From the NCBI GenBank assembly GCA_037443205.1, contig JBBIOU010000043.1:1-7246 (forward strand): a DNA stretch of 7,246 nt, read 5' to 3'. The position numbers and the translations under genes were made by a program. The DNA comes from JBBIOU01 sp037443205. Lineage in GTDB: Bacteria; Bacteroidota; Bacteroidia; Flavobacteriales_D; UBA2798. The notes beneath the pieces were generated by a model that worked only from the letters and a program-made list of their open reading frames with translations, was not told the DNA's origin and searched no databases. Shown here one piece after another: positions 5,824 to 7,246 of this stretch; position 1 is the stretch's first letter; each line of letters begins with the position of its first letter.

Positions 5824-6410
5824 GAGGAATTAAAATATTATTGGTTTTGCTTCTAACCTTTTCCTCTTGTGCCGTTGTAGCCCAAGAAAAGATAGGGGGT
5901 ATTTTTCCTTGCGTTGATTCTGTTATAAATGCCTCACATACGCACACAATTTATACACCTGTAAAAGTTAAAATAACAGGAAAGAAGGCGGTTTTAAAAG
6001 GGGATAATACACGAGATACTTTTGGGCAAGAAAAAGTTCTTTCCTGGATAGATAAGGTTGAGAAAGACAGTATTAGAGCGTATGAGTTAAAGAATGCTGA
6101 ATATAAGAGTTATATACTCTCTTCTTTTATTAAGCAAGCAACCGGACTTGGTTCAAACTTTACATCTTGGCTAATTATCATTCCAAAATCAAACACGGTT
6201 TTTGAATTTGAAAGCTTGGCACAAAATCATAGGCTGATATATTTTAACAAAGAAACCAGTAAACTAAACTTTGTCCGATTTACTTATGGAGAATACTTTT
6301 TTTGGAAAAGGGATTGGGATAATGTCGATTTTAAAATTGAGTTAAATGAAATTGACAACGGAGAATCGAAAGTTATTAGCAGTACAAACTCTTGGTGTTC
6401 TCAAAAATGA
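5817..6410 (+). CDS. Exported protein of unknown family, putative immunity protein to the cell-wall hydrolase toxin
   Basis: I do not recognise the family. The 197-aa protein begins with a clear signal sequence (MVRGIKILLVLLLTFSSC). It may be cleaved as a lipoprotein at SSC, or by signal peptidase I after AVVA, before QEK. The mature part is ~175 residues, mixed and soluble-looking, with aromatic-rich segments near the end (FTYGEYFFWKRDW). ATG 5817 overlaps the toxin's final TGG-TGA by 7 nt, so the two genes are probably translationally coupled, as is common in toxin-immunity pairs. An exported protector is what a peptidoglycan-cutting toxin requires, because its target and the incoming toxin meet outside the inner membrane. 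The immunity role is inferred from position and localisation. Confidence 0.75.
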   Translation: MVRGIKILLVLLLTFSSCAVVAQEKIGGIFPCVDSVINASHTHTIYTPVKVKITGKKAVLKGDNTRDTFGQEKVLSWIDKVEKDSIRAYELKNAEYKSYILSSFIKQATGLGSNFTSWLIIIPKSNTVFEFESLAQNHRLIYFNKETSKLNFVRFTYGEYFFWKRDWDNVDFKIELNEIDNGESKVISSTNSWCSQK

Positions 6411-6432
6411 TTTTATTTAAAAGGAAATTATC

Positions 6433-6461
6433 AAACGCCAGGCTAACAGCTTGGCGTTTTT
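6433..6461. terminator. Hairpin terminator shared by convergent genes
   Basis: AAACGCCAGGCT (6433-6444) pairs with AGCTTGGCGTTT (6448-6459) around a 3-nt loop, with one G-U pair. A run of five T's follows on the + strand (6457-6461). It closes the third toxin-immunity unit. The minus-strand stop codon of the 72-aa gene lies at 6460-6462, so the hairpin also ends that convergent unit, but its T-run is weaker on the minus strand. Confidence 0.8.
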
Positions 6462-6678
6462 ACTTTACAGGCTTGCGGATAAAGAACGGCTTTTCCAGAA
6501 TCCAGCCATAGGAATTTACCAAGCAATCAAGAGCAGGTTTTTCCAGTTCAGGAGTGGCTTTAAAATCGAAAAACATACCGTGTCCGGGTTCGATCAGGTT
6601 GTTGTAATGTTCGGCCCACAGCCGGGCGTTTTCTTCCAGAGAGTTGGCAGCAGGTAAAACAAGCTCCTTACTTTCCAT
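6460..6678 (-). CDS. 72-aa protein of unknown function, coupled to the XRE-type regulator
   Basis: I do not recognise this small protein. It is soluble and acidic in its first half, with no signal peptide or membrane segment. Readable stretches are EENARLWAEHYNNLIEPG, FFDFKATPELEKPALDC, and a tail ending in RKPVK. The upstream regulator gene ends in TGA and this one begins in ATG, sharing a base (TGATG at 6676-6680), which implies translational coupling in one transcript. Possible roles are a partner of the regulator or a small accessory protein; the sequence does not decide. It is higher in GC than the toxin array, so this pair has a different history from the + strand cassettes. Confidence 0.6.
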   Translation of the reverse strand: MESKELVLPAANSLEENARLWAEHYNNLIEPGHGMFFDFKATPELEKPALDCLVNSYGWILEKPFFIRKPVK

Positions 6679-6995
6679 CAGAGTGCAGCAATGTTTTTGT
6701 TAAAGAAGTCTTTGAACTTGTTTTTGGTCAGCATGCAATCAATCATCCGGTAAAGGGCTTGTTTATCTTCCTCGTCCAGCTGCTCAATCAGACGCAGCTT
6801 CTCATTGGTTGTCTTATCCTCAATTTTAACCTCTTTGGGAACTTTGCCCTCAAAATGGATAATCTCATCAACGGTCATTCCGAACAGCTTTGCAATCTTA
6901 TCCAGGGCATCAATAGAGGGTTCCCGTTCGCCCTTTTCCATCTTGTTGTAATTGGCAGGATGTAGCCCGGCAGCTGCGGCCACTTCCTTCTGCAT
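6678..6995 (-). CDS. XRE-family HTH transcriptional regulator (first helix out of frame)
   Basis: This is a Cro/CI-type regulator. The visible open frame begins MQKEVAAAAGLHPANYNKME, covering HTH helices 2 and 3. Helix 4 is SIDALDKIAKLFGMTVDEI. A C-terminal part (EGKVPKEVKIEDK, EKLRLIEQLDEEDK, ending DFFNKNIAAL) probably serves oligomerisation or partner contact. Helix 1 is missing from this frame: it lies immediately upstream as MHVGKNIKKIRRKK in another frame. The two parts join perfectly if one base is removed from the A7 run at 7000-7006. As written the gene could start only at M6995 with a shortened DNA-binding domain. The pair is convergent with the toxin array and adjoins the next Rhs fragment, so it may regulate the locus, which is a guess. 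Confidence 0.7.
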   Translation of the reverse strand: MQKEVAAAAGLHPANYNKMEKGEREPSIDALDKIAKLFGMTVDEIIHFEGKVPKEVKIEDKTTNEKLRLIEQLDEEDKQALYRMIDCMLTKNKFKDFFNKNIAAL

Positions 6996-7041
6996 CAGCT
7001 TTTTTTCTCCTGATTTTCTTAATGTTTTTCCCTACGTGCAT
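6996..7041 (-). pseudogene. Frameshifted N-terminal helix of the XRE regulator
   Basis: On the minus strand ATG at 7041-7039 begins MHVGKNIKKIRRKK, the usual first helix of Bacteroidota XRE regulators. The reading then leaves the frame of the rest of the gene at a run of seven A's (T7 at 7000-7006 on the + strand). Six A's would give KIRRKKLMQKEVA, a continuous helix-turn-helix. This is a real frameshift, a homopolymer read error or a slippage-prone tract. Confidence 0.65.
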
Positions 7042-7246
7042 GATAAGACTGCTTTTAAATGAACAGCACAAAGATGCCAATGGTAAAACCATACAAAACA
7101 GACTGTATCATGTAAACGATGATACGGATTATGACGCAAACGATATTGATGATATGGGGTTGTTTGAAGACGATTTAACACTGATAAACCAAAATAACAA
7201 TTACTCATATTCGGAAATTGGCGAGTTGAAGCGCGATGCGCAGGAA
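7040..7246 (+). CDS. Rhs core fragment, continues beyond the window
   Basis: An open frame runs to the end of the window (69 codons from ATG 7040). From about residue 8 it reads as the repeat body of a Bacteroidota Rhs protein: NEQHKDANGKTIQNRLYHVND, then DANDIDDMGLF, and NNNYSYSEIGELKRDAQE. This is a part of the core lying well upstream of the tip motif YSPFG, so a larger portion of core is present than in the three tips before it. ATG 7040 overlaps the divergent start of the XRE gene, and Rhs similarity appears to begin abruptly near 7055. It therefore looks like a 5'-truncated Rhs gene rather than a complete one. Whether the C-terminal toxin is present cannot be seen. Confidence 0.7.
   Translation, partial: MIRLLLNEQHKDANGKTIQNRLYHVNDDTDYDANDIDDMGLFEDDLTLINQNNNYSYSEIGELKRDAQE

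Noticed and set aside
6451..6965. Plus-strand open frames across the XRE and 72-aa genes
   Set aside because: They lie opposite a recognisable HTH protein and begin inside the terminator; the translations show no family features.

Overview
The window looks like part of a Bacteroidota chromosome. Supporting signs are the Rhs core dialect (YSPFG, RYGFQGQE-like and DPRLGR motifs), a FISUMP-type domain, lipoprotein signals ending in SSC, AT-rich coding sequence, few Shine-Dalgarno sites, and Bacteroidota-style TAnnTTTG promoter motifs. I cannot name a genus from the sequence alone.

The main content is a tandem array of three orphan Rhs C-terminal toxin tips. All are on the + strand and each is followed by its own putative immunity gene. 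Tip 1 (640-1566) carries a JAB/JAMM-like metalloprotease domain and is followed 9 bp later by a FISUMP-domain lipoprotein (1576-2442). Tip 2 (2813-4024) carries an HExxH zincin-like domain and overlaps a small, very AT-rich lipoprotein gene (3996-4679). Tip 3 (4756-5823) carries a SleB/cell-wall-hydrolase-like domain and overlaps an exported protein by 7 nt (5817-6410). Each tip keeps only a short piece of Rhs core, starting at a different point in that core, followed by an unrelated toxin domain. This is the classic layout of displaced polymorphic-toxin cassettes that can recombine with a full-length Rhs gene. The array probably continues on both sides. The first 79 bases are the end of another FISUMP-like gene followed by a strong terminator, and the last ~200 bases re-enter Rhs core sequence on the + strand.

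All three putative immunity proteins have export or lipoprotein signals, and all three toxin domains look like hydrolases (two proteases, one murein hydrolase). I infer that the array is specialised for effectors acting in the periplasm or cell envelope.

The gene-free stretches (80-639 and 2443-2812) are rich in structure. A 40-bp repeat occurs in both (301-340 and 2573-2612, 38/40 identical), each followed by a related TTACTTT hairpin. There are also interleaved inverted repeats, a CTCTGTG triplet repeat and a perfect 18-bp palindrome. A TAnnTTTG-like motif lies just upstream of each tip, so each cassette may have its own promoter.

At the right end, a convergent minus-strand pair (an XRE-type regulator followed by a 72-aa protein of unknown function, with stop and start overlapping) is separated from the tip arrays by a shared hairpin terminator. 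The regulator's first HTH helix is out of frame with the rest at a run of seven A's, which is a frameshift, a sequencing error or possibly a phase-variable tract.
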